A stretch of 64,000 bases of DNA from Trebonia sp963811335 (GCA_963811335.1 CAWERB010000021.1:1-64000), one strand, 5' to 3'; positions 9,896-19,021 are shown, numbered from the stretch's first letter. Notes: generated from the letters alone by a model not told the origin. Numbers and translations: made by a program.

Positions 9896-10038
9896 GAGAC
9901 CCCACCCTGGCTTCCAGCGCCAGCTTGCCGCAGCTTACCGTGCCACGATGCAGAGACCGAGGCCTGCGCAAGTCGCTTCGCGGAATGATGGGGCCATGAA
10001 CGACCCAATCGCAAACCCCACTGACGAGGACTGGCGCG

Positions 10039-10548
10039 GTGATCCGGAACAACCGCTTCAACGAAGGCGCATTGATGGGGGCGTTCGAGTCCGGCGACTT
10101 CCCGAAGATCATCGACAGGTTCGTGAGGCTGCGGACGGCCGCGCTGCCCGCGGATGCAGTCCCGGTGCAGGGCGACGGCTCGCTTGTGATCCGCCACCGG
10201 ACCGGCCTCAGCAGGGTCACCGTGCTACCGCACCACTTCTCCCATGCGCTGGCGGCCCGGCTGGGTCACGAAGCGGTCGAGGCGATCGAGAAGGTCAGCT
10301 ACAGGGGCCCGAACGGGCAGCAGGTTGGCTGGGCCGACGAGGTGCGTGCCGCGGTTCGCGCGAAGGAGAGTATCCCGCCGGAGTTCCCGCTGGCAGTTCC
10401 GGAGCCGAGTAGCTCAGCGACGGGAGTCGAGGTCACGAACGAGTCGACCCTCGAAGCTGCACGTCGGCTGACCGACGCGGGCAAGAGGCCTCTGGTTCTC
10501 AACTTTGCCAACGGAGTCCACCCTGGCGGCGGGCTATCCAGCACACCC
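10039..10548 (+). pseudogene. TIGR02452/PARG-like gene, 3' truncated
   Basis: The 3' half of the reading (about 10290-10548) matches the N-terminal part of microbial poly(ADP-ribose) glycohydrolase-like proteins: TNESTLEAARRL and the ADP-ribose loop start LVLNFANGVHPGGG. It breaks right after GGG, before the catalytic Glu pair that follows in the family. The frame then runs into unrelated sequence. Another frame from 10540 reads as an unrelated protein tail (VEDAIRHMRTAMRLDLGV) ending at a TGA. The start is unclear: GTG 10039, or ATG 9996 followed by one indel. The catalytic residues are gone, so it should be inactive. Confidence 0.55.
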
Positions 10549-11033
10549 TTAACACCACGGTCGAGGACGCCATACGGCACATGCGGACAGCCATGCGCCT
10601 CGACCTCGGGGTGCCGACCGAACCTGGCGGTGCCAACGACCAGTGACACTGGACAGCACCAGATAACCGGATAATCTGCGCGCCATCGGACGCGCCAACA
10701 GGCGAGCGGGTGTGCGCGCCGAGTCGGCAGGGAGGGTGGACACGGCAGGGCTTCATCCCTGGTCTCGTTACGCGCCGTGGGCGGAATGTGAGTGCCACCA
10801 TGTTCCAACAGGCGGCGGGCGGCGCGATGCCACCCCGCTGTCTCCTGGTCAAAGTCTGCCGGCATTCACCTCCAGCCCGCACAGCTCGAATGTGCGGCGG
10901 CCTCCGGATACGGGGGTGACGACCCGGCCTGTAGCGGCCCGTGCCGGCGCACCCGGGACGGCGGCTGTGCCTGCCGGGGCACGCCCTGGGTAGGTAGCAA
11001 GGTGCCGGGAGGGCTGCGGAGGGGACAGGAGCC
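10549..11033. other. Region without a supported gene
   Basis: Apart from the protein tail noted at the PARG break (to about 10640), neither strand shows a convincing coding pattern. GGAGGGCTGCGGAGGGGACAG directly precedes the DUF4177 start and supplies its ribosome binding site. Confidence 0.5.
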
Positions 11034-11234
11034 ATGTACGAGTACAAAGTCGTGGAAATACGCGAGAAGATGCTCGGCGGGAAGTTGAGCGGCGCCCAGT
11101 TGGAGCGGCTGCTGAACGAGAACGCGGCCCAGGGCTGGCAGCTGAAGGCCATCACCTCGGCCGACGTGCACGGGAGAGTCGGGCCCGGCGGCGTGGAAGG
11201 CCTGCTGGTCACCTTCGAGCGCAGGAGAGACTGA
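11034..11234 (+). CDS. DUF4177 small protein
   Basis: 66 aa, with the DUF4177 pattern: MYEYKVVEIREK at the start, then LNENAAQGWQLKAI in the middle, and a closing beta strand LLVTFERR. The family is a small alpha/beta domain of unknown function, found alone or at the ends of other proteins. It has a good purine-rich ribosome binding site (GGAGGGGACAG). There is no operon partner: the next gene, the metal ATPase, converges on it from the minus strand. Confidence 0.85.
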   Translation: MYEYKVVEIREKMLGGKLSGAQLERLLNENAAQGWQLKAITSADVHGRVGPGGVEGLLVTFERRRD

Positions 11235-11495
11235 CCGGCCCAGCCGCAGGCAGGCCCTTCGCTGGGCCGGGGCGGCCCCCTGCATGTGGCGTGCGGCCGG
11301 CCGCGGATCCCGGCAGTCTGCCACCGTGGAGGTCCTGCACAGCCGACGTCGATGCCCAAATGCGCGGCGACTTCGCTCAATGGCCCAGTCTCGAATGCCC
11401 GAACCGCCTTATTGAAGCGCGGCAGTTGTCGCATATGGAAGTGACCGTGGGCGTGCACAGAGCTGGGTGATCGGTCCTGCGCCCGGCGGTGCGGG

Positions 11496-13463
11496 TCATC
11501 GCGCTGCGGTCGCCCAGGTGCGGGCGCGCAGCAGCCGCAGGCCGTTGAGTCCGACGACGACGGTGGAGCCCTCGTGGCCCAGCACGCCGAGCGGCAGCGG
11601 GCAGGTGCCCGGCGAGGTCCCAGGTGACCAGGGCGGTGATGATGGCGGCGGCGATCACCAGGTTCGCGGTGACGACCCGGCGGGCGCGGCGGGACAGCCG
11701 GATGACGGCCGGGATGGCGGCCAGGTCGTCGCGCATGATGACGATGTCGGCGGTGTCCAGGGCCAGGTCCGAGCCGGCCCGGCCCATGGCGGCGCCGGTG
11801 CTGGCGGCGGCCAGGGCAGGGGCGTCGTTGATCCCGTCCCCGGCCAGCAGCACCTTGCGCCCGGCGGCTTCCAGGTCCCGGACGGCCTGCACCTTGTCTC
11901 CGGGCAGCAGCCCCGCGCGCACGTCAGTGATGCCGGCCTGCGCGGCCAGCCGCGCCGGCGGCCCGCTGGTTGTCCCCGGTCAGCAGCACCGGCGCGATGC
12001 CGGTGATGGCGGTGATCTGCGCGACCGCGCCGGCCGCGGCGGGCCTGATCCGGTCCGCGATGCCGAGCACGGCGGCCGGGATGCCGTCAACGCGCATGAC
12101 CGCGGCGGTCTGCCCGCCGGCTTCCAGCGCGGCCACCGCCGCACTGGTCTCCGGGTCGCTTCCGGGGCCGAGCCAGGTGCCCGGGGCTGCCGATCTCGAC
12201 CGTCCGCCCGGCGACCACGGCGGTGACGCCGCGGCCGGGCAGCGCCGTGAACCCGGCGGCTGCTGCTACGGCGATTCCGGCGTCGCGGGCGGCCCTGGTG
12301 ACCGCGCGGGCCAGCGGGTGCTCCGACGGGTGCTCCGCGGCGGCGGCCAGGGCCAGGGCCTCGTGCTCGCTTAGCCCGGCTCCGGGCAGCACGCGGACGG
12401 CGGCCAGCCGCGGTGTTCCCTCGGTCAGGGTGCCGGTCTTGTCGAACGCGACGATCCCGGTCTGGCCCGGCCTCCTCCATGACGACGGCGGACTTGACCA
12501 GGACGCCGTGCCGGCCGGCGTTGGCGATCGCGGCCAGCAGCGGCGGCATCGTGGCCAGCACCACCGCGCACGGCGACGCGACGATCATGAACGTCATCGC
12601 GCGCAGCAGGGAGGCCTGGAACGCCTCCCCGGCCAGCAGCGGGACGGCGAACAGCGCCACGGTGGCGGCGACCATGCCGGCGGAGTACCGCTGCTCGACC
12701 TTCTCGATGAACAGCTGGGTGCGGGCCTTGGTCGCCGACGCCTCCGCCACCATCGCCACGATCCGGGCGATCACGAAGTCGGCCGCCGCCCGGCTGACCC
12801 GCACGGTCAGCGCGCCGGTCCCGTTCAGCGTCCCGGCGAACACCTCGTCCCCGGGTTCCTTGAAGGCCGGGAGCGGCTCGCCGGTGATCGTCGCCTGGTC
12901 CGCCTCGCTGGCCCCGTCGAGGACCTGCCCGTCGGCGGCGATCCGCTCCCCGGGCCGGACCACGATCACGTCCCCGGCGGCCAGGTCAGCCGCGTCGACG
13001 GTCTCTTCGGCGCCGTCTGCGGTAAGCCGCACCGCGCGGTCGGGGGCCAGGTCCAGCAGCCCGCGCACCGCCCGCTCGGTGTGGTGGGTGGCGACCGCCT
13101 CCAGCGCCCCGGAGGTCGCGAAGATCACGATCAGCAGCCCGCCGTCAAGCACCTGCCCGACCGCCGCCGCGCCGATCGCCGCGGCCACCATCAGCAGGTC
13201 CACGTCCAGGGTCTTGTCCCGCAGCGCCCGCAGCCCGGCCAGGGCCGGCTCCCACCCGCCGGCCGCGTAGCAGGCCAGGAACAGCGCCCACCACAGCCAC
13301 GCCGGGCCGTGCGCGAGGCGGGCCGCCAGGCCGCCCGCGAACAGCACGGTCGCCGCGGCCGCCCACCGGACTTCCGGCAGCGACCAGGCACCCGGGCCGC
13401 CCGGGCGGCGCGGCGGCGTCCCGGTCCCGCGGCGGCGCGGGTGCCGGTCAGCACGGCGGTCAC
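11496..13463 (-). pseudogene. P1B-type heavy-metal-transporting ATPase (frameshifted)
   Basis: Read from GTG 13463 (GGGGAGG upstream) to TGA 11496. Five frame changes are needed (near 13390, 12470, 12175, 11960 and 11605). All P-type motifs survive: TGEPLP in the actuator, the SPC metal-binding motif in the membrane (SPCAVVLATMPP), DKTGTLTEG phosphorylation loop, HPLARA, TGDN, and GDGINDAPALA hinge. SPC rather than CPC is typical of the P1B-4 group (CtpD/CoaT-like; Co, Zn or related export). The divergent ArsR-family sensor with a matching metal site supports a Zn/Co/Ni efflux pair. There is no N-terminal HMA domain. If the indels are sequencing errors the gene is functional; otherwise it is dead. 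Confidence 0.75.
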
Positions 13464-13542
13464 GCCGGCCTCCCCGCGCGAGGCCCCGGCCGCGGGCCGG
13501 AGCAGGCGCCATGATGAAAAGATCAGGTGAACAGTTCTTCAT

Positions 13543-13561
13543 ATGATCCGTACAGTATCAT
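13543..13561. promoter_or_regulatory. Inverted repeat between metal ATPase and ArsR gene
   Basis: ATGAT at 13543-13547 and ATCAT at 13557-13561, 9 bp apart, within an AT-rich stretch between the divergent ATPase and sensor genes. ArsR/SmtB repressors bind AT-rich imperfect dyads at such positions. Binding here is inference from location and symmetry. Confidence 0.45.
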
Positions 13562-13973
13562 GTCAGGCATGGGGCACAAGACGCGGCAGCCGCCGGACGA
13601 GCAGGTACCGGCGGCGGAGCTGGACGGCGCCTCGGCGGCGCTGGTCGCGCAGACCATGCAGGCGCTGGCGGCCCCGAGCCGCCTGCTGATCCTGTCCCGG
13701 CTGCGCCGCGAGCCGTGCTCGGTCACCCAGCTCGCCGCCGACATCGGCATGGAGCAGTCCGCGGTCTCCCACCAGCTGCGCATGCTCCGCCACCTCGGCC
13801 TGGTCGAGGGCACCCGGCACGGCAAGACCACCGTCTACGCCCTGTACGACGACCACGTCGCCCGGCTGCTCGACGAGGCCGTCTACCACAGCGAGCACCT
13901 GCGCCTCGGCCTGCGCGACCAGGGCGCGCACGGCCAGGCACTCCGCACCGGGGCAGTCCCGGTCACCGCCTGA
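13560..13973 (+). CDS. ArsR/SmtB-family metal-responsive repressor
   Basis: 137 aa from ATG 13560; ATG 13569 is an alternative. The winged helix is clear: PSRLLILSRL, then QLAADIGMEQSAVSHQLRML and wing GTRHGKTTVYALY. The last helix reads DDHVARLLDEAVYHSEH, an exact D-x-H-x10-H-x2-H alpha-5 metal site as in CzrA/NmtR/SmtB (Zn, Co or Ni sensors). There is no ELCVCDL-type alpha-3 cysteine site, so As or Cd sensing is unlikely. It diverges from the P1B ATPase and should repress it until metal binds. C-terminal residues after the site (about 15) are short and polar. Confidence 0.88.
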   Translation: MSGMGHKTRQPPDEQVPAAELDGASAALVAQTMQALAAPSRLLILSRLRREPCSVTQLAADIGMEQSAVSHQLRMLRHLGLVEGTRHGKTTVYALYDDHVARLLDEAVYHSEHLRLGLRDQGAHGQALRTGAVPVTA

Positions 13974-14122
13974 CACCCCTGCCCGCATGCCAGTGCACCA
14001 GAATCTCGGTCACATCGATCACGTCGAACGTTCTCCTTGCCATCGGCCCCCCGTCCTCGACGGGAGGAAAGGCTGCACCTTCTCGATGGCCAGGTCCACC
14101 ACGACACGCACGCGCTCCCCAT

Positions 14123-14166
14123 GGGGAATTACGTGATCGTCAGCCCCTCACAGGTGGGGAATTACA
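14123..14166. mobile_element. Paired GGGGAATTAC repeats, possible IS end
   Basis: GGGGAATTAC plus a GATCG-containing tail occurs at 14123-14132 and 14157-14166, 34 bp apart. This looks like the multiple terminal repeats of IS21-type elements. No transposase is nearby, so it is at most a scar. Confidence 0.35.
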
Positions 14167-14495
14167 AGATCGCCGACAGGTCGAGGTCGATCACGACGCC
14201 TGCGAAACTCTCCGGCTGAACCGGCGGCACGCGTGGAAGGTCACCAGGCAGACGTGCGACACTTCGATGGGCGTCCCTAGCGCGGTATTACGCGCCATTC
14301 GCCATGAGCGACTGGCGGCACAAAGCTCAGTATATGTTGGCGAAGGATCCGCCTCTCGCATGGGACCGGGACGGAGACGACACGCCAAACGGACGGCGTG
14401 CCCGCAAGGGCAGTAAACCGCGATCATTCACGGTCACTCACGGACGCGAAAACGCCGTCCACCCGCGTAAGCGCAGATCATCCGCGCGTGGCCCG

Positions 14496-14540
14496 TTGCC
14501 TTCCAAGCTGGTCATGCGGGTTCGATTCCCGTCATCCGCT
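14496..14540 (+). tRNA. tRNA-Gly(UCC) 3' half, 5' half missing
   Basis: From the anticodon loop onward the sequence is a textbook tRNA-Gly: loop CTTCCAA (anticodon TCC), the 3' anticodon strand GCTGG, T-arm GCGGG/TTCGATT/CCCGT, and acceptor strand CATCCGC with discriminator T. The 5' partner GCGGATG is absent upstream, and the 5' anticodon strand no longer pairs. The break lies in the anticodon arm, where tyrosine integrases typically cross over. It is probably an att-site remnant at the edge of the TOMM operon and not a working tRNA. Confidence 0.7.
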
Positions 14541-14545
14541 CTCCG

Positions 14546-15244
14546 TCAGCCGCTCTCGTCCTCTCCTGTGGCCTCCGTGCCGCCGACCGGTCGGCCGATC
14601 CCGATGGTGAACAGGTGGCGCAGGCCGGGGGCGTAGCTGCCCGCGGTCCTGGTCAGCTCTTGGCAGGGGCTGCCGTACACGGACGCGGCGAGATCGATGG
14701 ACAGAGCCGACAGCCACATGGCGTGGCCGAGCGCTCCCGCCGCGGTAAGCAGCCCGCCGTAGCCGGGCCCGGCCGCCGAGCATGCCCAGGTCAGGTCGCC
14801 GCAGACGGCGAGCAGCACCGGTGCCGCCGCGTACCTGTCCCTGAGCGCGGGAAGCCATCTGGGATCGCCCAGGAGGCGTGGCTGGCTGCCGTTGGCGACG
14901 GCATGGATTCCGCGGGGAAGCCCCGCGACGTCGAAGGCCGCCGCGAGTACCGTGAGCCCTAGGTCCTGGCGGGTGCCGGCTGGCCACCAGGTGCGCACCG
15001 CCTGGTCCGCGTGCCCGAGGATGAACTCCAGGTCGGCCAGCGCCAGCGGCTCACCGCTGAACTCGCGCACCGAGCGCCTGGCCGCCAGCACGGCACTCAG
15101 CGGGCGCAGTTCCCGCCGTAGCTGGGGCGACAGCGCGCCTGGGCCGGGAACCGGGAGCGTCCGGGGGCCGGGAACAGGACGTGGCCGGTGGCGGAGCAGG
15201 TCGGCGATACCAGCCGAAATCGCATCCTCGTCGATCAGGGGCAT
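14546..15244 (-). CDS. SagB-type nitroreductase-fold dehydrogenase (stand-alone)
   Basis: 232 aa, last gene of the TOMM operon. It has the FMN-binding RRSVREFSGEPLALADLEFI start of the nitroreductase fold (about residues 55-75) and the LLTAAGALGHAMWLSAL helix (about 165-180), followed by CQELTRTAGSYAPG. In azole RiPP pathways FMN-dependent SagB-type enzymes oxidise thiazolines and oxazolines to azoles. Its ATG overlaps the end of the preceding fusion gene by 10 nt, so the two are co-translated and may form a heterodimer with the nitroreductase domain of that fusion. The N-terminal 40 residues are Pro-rich. Confidence 0.75.
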   Translation of the reverse strand: MPLIDEDAISAGIADLLRHRPRPVPGPRTLPVPGPGALSPQLRRELRPLSAVLAARRSVREFSGEPLALADLEFILGHADQAVRTWWPAGTRQDLGLTVLAAAFDVAGLPRGIHAVANGSQPRLLGDPRWLPALRDRYAAAPVLLAVCGDLTWACSAAGPGYGGLLTAAGALGHAMWLSALSIDLAASVYGSPCQELTRTAGSYAPGLRHLFTIGIGRPVGGTEATGEDESG

Positions 15245-16944
15245 GGCGTTCCCTTCTGGTGCATAGCGCTGAGCCCGGCCACCACGCCGACGAACTCCCC
15301 GCCAGGCTGAAGGTCCAGGAGCTGGGCCAGCTGGTCATCCCACGAGCTAGCCAGGGACACGCCGAGTCCGTAGCCGGCGGCCACGGCGGCGAGCTGGATA
15401 GCGGCACAGCCGGCGTCCAGGTGCGCCAGGCGGTAGGCCAGCCACCCGCACTTGCCCGCGATCCGGCCGACCTCGGCGACCAGCACCACCACCGCGTCAA
15501 GGCCGTCGGGCGCTAGGTCGGTCCCGGCAAGCGCGTCACCCATGCGGACGATCCCAGGGCGGATGGCGACCAGCGCGTGCGCCAGGTCGTCGTACCTCAG
15601 GCAGTTCCCCGGCAGGCCGGCCAGCTCGCGGCTGGTGATGATGTAGGCGCTGACCGATGCCAGGTTCCCGCTGCTCGGCGCCCAGCGGTGACCCTGACCC
15701 GCCGGGTCCCCGGCCAGCCGTCCGCCAGCCGTCCGCATCAGGATCCCGGCAAGCAGTCCGGCATCGACGCCGCGCCGCGCCGCGGGCGGCGCCGCGCCGA
15801 GCACGCCCCGCACCTCGGGCATGCCGTCATGCCTGGGCAGCGGCTGCGATGGCGAGGTCGGGAAGATCCGGCGCAGCCCCTGGAACTCATGGATCCTGGC
15901 TTTCTCCGCCGCCGACTGGCGAGCCTGCCATTGCGCCTCGCTCAGCCGCTGGGAGAACTGCCACTCGTAGGCACAGGCCAGCATGCACTCCGCGCCGTCC
16001 TGGCTGGCGCAGCCGCAGCCGCAGTCGGCGCAGTCCGGGTAGGGCGTGACGAGCCGGTGCGCCGTGTCGTGGCCAGCCAGCCACACGCGGGTCAGCTTCC
16101 GCGGCGAGGCGGGCTCGCCGACCTGCGCGAGCATCGTGATGATAACCCCGGCGGCCAGCCCCGCCAGCAGGCGGCAGGCCGCCTGGCTGTCGTCGTGCTG
16201 GCTGTCCTGGCTGTCGTCGTGGCCGTCCCAGCCAGCCTCGGCCAGGCCACGCCTCAGGCAGCGCGGGCACGCGGTGTCCCCGTGCCTGAACGCCGGCCCG
16301 ACATCGGCGTGACCAGGACCCACGGCGATCCGCAGCACGGTAAGCCCGGTACCCGCGCACGCGGCGACGGTGCGCTCGAGCACGCCGGACGGCCGCCCGT
16401 CGTCGAAGGCCGCGACCAGGGATCGGCCGCCGCTGGCGAGGGCCGCCAGGTCCGCCGCATCCAGCGTGCCGTCGACGGCGCGGGTGACGGCGCCGATCCC
16501 GCTCTCACGCAGGTCCGCTTCGATCAGGTCCAGCGCGGGACAGTCGCCGACCAGGGCGACCGCGCTCTCGGCCAGCGCGGCAAGTGCCGCGCCGGTACTC
16601 AGGTAGCCTCCCGTCGCGGCCAGGCTGCGCGACAGGTACGCGGCGACATGGGTCGGCTCGGCAAGGCCCGGCGCGGTGTCGCCGCCGTCGGCGCCGGCAT
16701 CCTCCAGCAGGCCGCACTCGCCGAGCACGCCGAGTACATCATCGAACTGCCGCACCGTCAGGCCAAGCTCGCCGCAGATCGTCGCGGTGTCGTGCTGCCC
16801 GTCAAGCAAGGCGAGCACCCGGGGCAGCAGGGTCGCGGCATTGGCGCCTGCCAGCCACTGACGGCGCGGCCCGCCCTCGATCAGCAGCCCGTGCTCAGCA
16901 GGGACGATGACCAGGCCACGCCAGAGCATCGGCGTGGTGCTCAT
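15235..16944 (-). CDS. Fusion: TOMM leader-binding/E1-like domain plus SagB-type dehydrogenase
   Basis: 569 aa from ATG 16944, which overlaps the previous stop as ATGA; GTG 16950 is possible. Residues 1-330 resemble the TOMM cyclodehydratase partner / leader-peptide-binding family, with a small winged-helix-like start (ICGELGLTVRQFDDVL, peptide-recognition type) and zinc cysteines CPRC and CADCGCGC. Residues about 360-569 are a nitroreductase/SagB domain: HRWAPSSGNLASVSAY, CGWLAYRLAHLDAGCAAIQ, GYGLGVSL. The fusion couples leader recognition to azoline oxidation. The stand-alone nitroreductase and the second E1-like protein next door mean both functions are present twice in this operon. Confidence 0.75.
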   Translation of the reverse strand: MSTTPMLWRGLVIVPAEHGLLIEGGPRRQWLAGANAATLLPRVLALLDGQHDTATICGELGLTVRQFDDVLGVLGECGLLEDAGADGGDTAPGLAEPTHVAAYLSRSLAATGGYLSTGAALAALAESAVALVGDCPALDLIEADLRESGIGAVTRAVDGTLDAADLAALASGGRSLVAAFDDGRPSGVLERTVAACAGTGLTVLRIAVGPGHADVGPAFRHGDTACPRCLRRGLAEAGWDGHDDSQDSQHDDSQAACRLLAGLAAGVIITMLAQVGEPASPRKLTRVWLAGHDTAHRLVTPYPDCADCGCGCASQDGAECMLACAYEWQFSQRLSEAQWQARQSAAEKARIHEFQGLRRIFPTSPSQPLPRHDGMPEVRGVLGAAPPAARRGVDAGLLAGILMRTAGGRLAGDPAGQGHRWAPSSGNLASVSAYIITSRELAGLPGNCLRYDDLAHALVAIRPGIVRMGDALAGTDLAPDGLDAVVVLVAEVGRIAGKCGWLAYRLAHLDAGCAAIQLAAVAAGYGLGVSLASSWDDQLAQLLDLQPGGEFVGVVAGLSAMHQKGTPCP

Positions 16945-17630
16945 GGGCACCCCAGTACGGCCGGCTGCGCTGCTGGCACCGCTTGCCTGAGCCGGAAGAT
17001 GGCGTGCAGGTCACGCTCGGCCGTGGCGCCGGGGGGCGAGCACCGGGCGCAGCCGTGCACGGGCACAACGTGATCGGCGGACACTCCGAGCCGGGTCAGC
17101 AGCGCGGTGACGACCCGCCCGGTGACCGGCGTGCCGCGTGCGGCCGCCTCGAGCATCGACAAGGCAATCCCCGCGGCGGTGCGCGCGTGATGCGGCAGGA
17201 ATCCGGCCGGGCCGCAGGACATGTCATGGTCGTAGGCGTCGTGGAGCAGTGCTGTGATCTTGTACTGCTGGTCATGCTGCACTCGGCGTGCCTGGTAGCA
17301 GTCGTAACAGGGCGCGGCCGGCGGGGCGATCCAGGGACCGATCCGGATGACGGGATGCTCCGCGATCACCGGGAGCCAGGGCCGCCCGGTCTTGAAGGCG
17401 AGCTCGTCCACTTGCTCGCACAAGGCGGGGCTTGGCCGCCATAGGGCAAGCACCACGGCGCCGGCGCCGGCGCCGAAGGCGTCCGCTGGCTCCGCGAACC
17501 GCTGCGCGCCGGGCAAGGCCGAGGTCAGCAAGTCGGCGACGCGGCTGCCGAACGCGCCGACGGCGAGGCACCCAGCTGTGGCTGGCCGGCACAGGTCCGG
17601 GGCGGAAGTCACGCGAATGGCGTTGGCCAC
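16941..17630 (-). CDS. TOMM cyclodehydratase partner / leader-peptide-binding protein
   Basis: 229 aa from GTG 17630 (AAGGAG nine bases upstream), overlapping the YcaO stop by 22 nt. It has an E1-like Rossmann half (LAVGAFGSRVADLL, then VVLALWRPS) and two zinc CxxC pairs, CYDC near residue 115 and CARC near 197, as in the ocin-ThiF-like partners of YcaO enzymes. These proteins deliver the precursor's leader to YcaO and do not themselves need ATP. The tight overlaps on both sides show a single operon with ordered, coupled translation. Confidence 0.75.
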   Translation of the reverse strand: MANAIRVTSAPDLCRPATAGCLAVGAFGSRVADLLTSALPGAQRFAEPADAFGAGAGAVVLALWRPSPALCEQVDELAFKTGRPWLPVIAEHPVIRIGPWIAPPAAPCYDCYQARRVQHDQQYKITALLHDAYDHDMSCGPAGFLPHHARTAAGIALSMLEAAARGTPVTGRVVTALLTRLGVSADHVVPVHGCARCSPPGATAERDLHAIFRLRQAVPAAQPAVLGCP

Positions 17631-18943
17631 GGGTTCAGCTCTCCTTCCGTTGACACGGGGTAGCCCATCCGGGCAGGTGCGTCGTACAGGCGCGGGTGCG
17701 CCAGGAACTGAGCCAGCGGCTTAAGGCTCATCGGCTGCAAGTCGGGAATCACGACACTCACGCAGGTAAGCCCGGCCGCCGCGAGCTCGCGCGTGGTCCG
17801 GTCAACCACGGCGACCGGCATCTCACGCTCGGCGAAAATGGCGATCAGCCTCGCCAGGGCCGCGTCCGGGTCCGTCGGCAGGGCCTCACGGCTGACCACG
17901 GGGCGCTGCTCCGCGCCATCGACGAGGAAGCCAAACGCCCCCGACCGCTCGGGCGTTCCCATGTAGCGGGCGCCGTCTTCGAGGTTGCAGAACTTGGCAT
18001 AGTCGCTGGGAATGTCATCATCGCGGTAGAACGAGCCCCGGAAGGACACCGCCTCGATGAGCGCCTTCTCCGCTGCCTGGGCCATATTCCGCCCCGTGGA
18101 ACAGCCGACCACGTGGCGGGCCCTTCGGTCGTGCTCGGCGACCTGCAGGCAGTAGACCGTTGGCACGCCCAGGTCAGTCGTGGCGTCGAACAGGTATGTC
18201 TGGATGAAGTGGCGCTCGGCCCAGCTGGTCAGGTAGTCGGTGACCGGTGACCTGGCTTCGGGGCCGGACAGCGGAATCGGCAGACGCTGGCGCCACACCA
18301 GGGCGAGGGCGTCCCTCTCGATGACCTCGCAGATGCCGCCGACCAGGGCCTCGACCGGGTCGGTGTGCACCGCGTAGCCGGTGGAGATCGAATAGCTGAA
18401 GTGCTCGCCCGCCACGCGGTGCTGCAGCCTGTAGCAGGCCATCGCCGCGGGCACCCAGACCGGGCCGCCGCCGGCCAGCTCAAGCCCGCGGACCCAGCGG
18501 ATGCGGGCATCAGGATCGAACGGCCTGACCGGACACCCAGCCGTGCTGTACTCAGCCGCTGAGCAACGGGGATAGCGGCCGGGATCAAGCACAGGGCCAT
18601 CTAGCTCCGCCGCCGTCGCCCACACCCTCGGCTCACCCAGGATGTCGCAGCCGGCGTACCGCTCGGCCGCCTCGGCGATCGCCACCAGCCGGGCGTGCCC
18701 CGGCGCCCCCATCGCCCGGCCGCTGCCTTTCATACCCTTGCCTCGGCGCCCGACGATCCGCGTTCCCTTCCCGGTCGTTACTTCCCACCCAACCATCGCC
18801 GCGGCATTAACTAGCTCGCCCGGGCCATGGAAACGGCTGCGCCTCGGCCCGACCCACTCCACCACGCCATAGGGCGAAACCAGCGAGTCAAGCGCCGACA
18901 AGCCCTCGCTACCGTGATCGGCAAGCACGGGACTCACCGTCAT
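17609..18943 (-). CDS. YcaO-domain cyclodehydratase
   Basis: 444 aa from ATG 18943 (GGGGAGG eight bases upstream). It has the YcaO ATP/Mg residues in order: AIAEAAERYAG, then GGICEVIERDALAL, then EAVSFRGSFY. It ends in NPWPTPFA, matching the C-terminal PxPxP motif typical of azoline-forming YcaOs. These use ATP to phosphorylate the backbone amide and close Cys, Ser or Thr side chains into azolines. It is the first enzyme gene of the operon; the cysteine-rich candidate precursor lies about 100 bp upstream on the same strand. Confidence 0.9.
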   Translation of the reverse strand: MTVSPVLADHGSEGLSALDSLVSPYGVVEWVGPRRSRFHGPGELVNAAAMVGWEVTTGKGTRIVGRRGKGMKGSGRAMGAPGHARLVAIAEAAERYAGCDILGEPRVWATAAELDGPVLDPGRYPRCSAAEYSTAGCPVRPFDPDARIRWVRGLELAGGGPVWVPAAMACYRLQHRVAGEHFSYSISTGYAVHTDPVEALVGGICEVIERDALALVWRQRLPIPLSGPEARSPVTDYLTSWAERHFIQTYLFDATTDLGVPTVYCLQVAEHDRRARHVVGCSTGRNMAQAAEKALIEAVSFRGSFYRDDDIPSDYAKFCNLEDGARYMGTPERSGAFGFLVDGAEQRPVVSREALPTDPDAALARLIAIFAEREMPVAVVDRTTRELAAAGLTCVSVVIPDLQPMSLKPLAQFLAHPRLYDAPARMGYPVSTEGELNPWPTPFA

Positions 18944-19021
18944 ATCATCAACCTCCCCGAAGAAGCCGCGACCCACCCCAGCGCGGACCGCCTGGAATTA
19001 CCGACGGTCCGCGCCCCACAG

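Larger units (their letters stand above)
13974..14545. other. Gene-free border region of the TOMM island
   Basis: No convincing gene. It contains a paired GGGGAATTAC repeat (14123-14166), a less GC-rich patch near 14270-14345, and the tRNA-Gly 3' half at 14496-14540. The nitroreductase gene of the TOMM operon ends right after the tRNA fragment. The picture is of an insertion boundary. Confidence 0.55.

Noticed and set aside
12223..13530. 435-codon plus-strand ORF opposite the P1B ATPase
   Set aside because: Shadow of the ATPase; the minus strand carries all P-type motifs in order.
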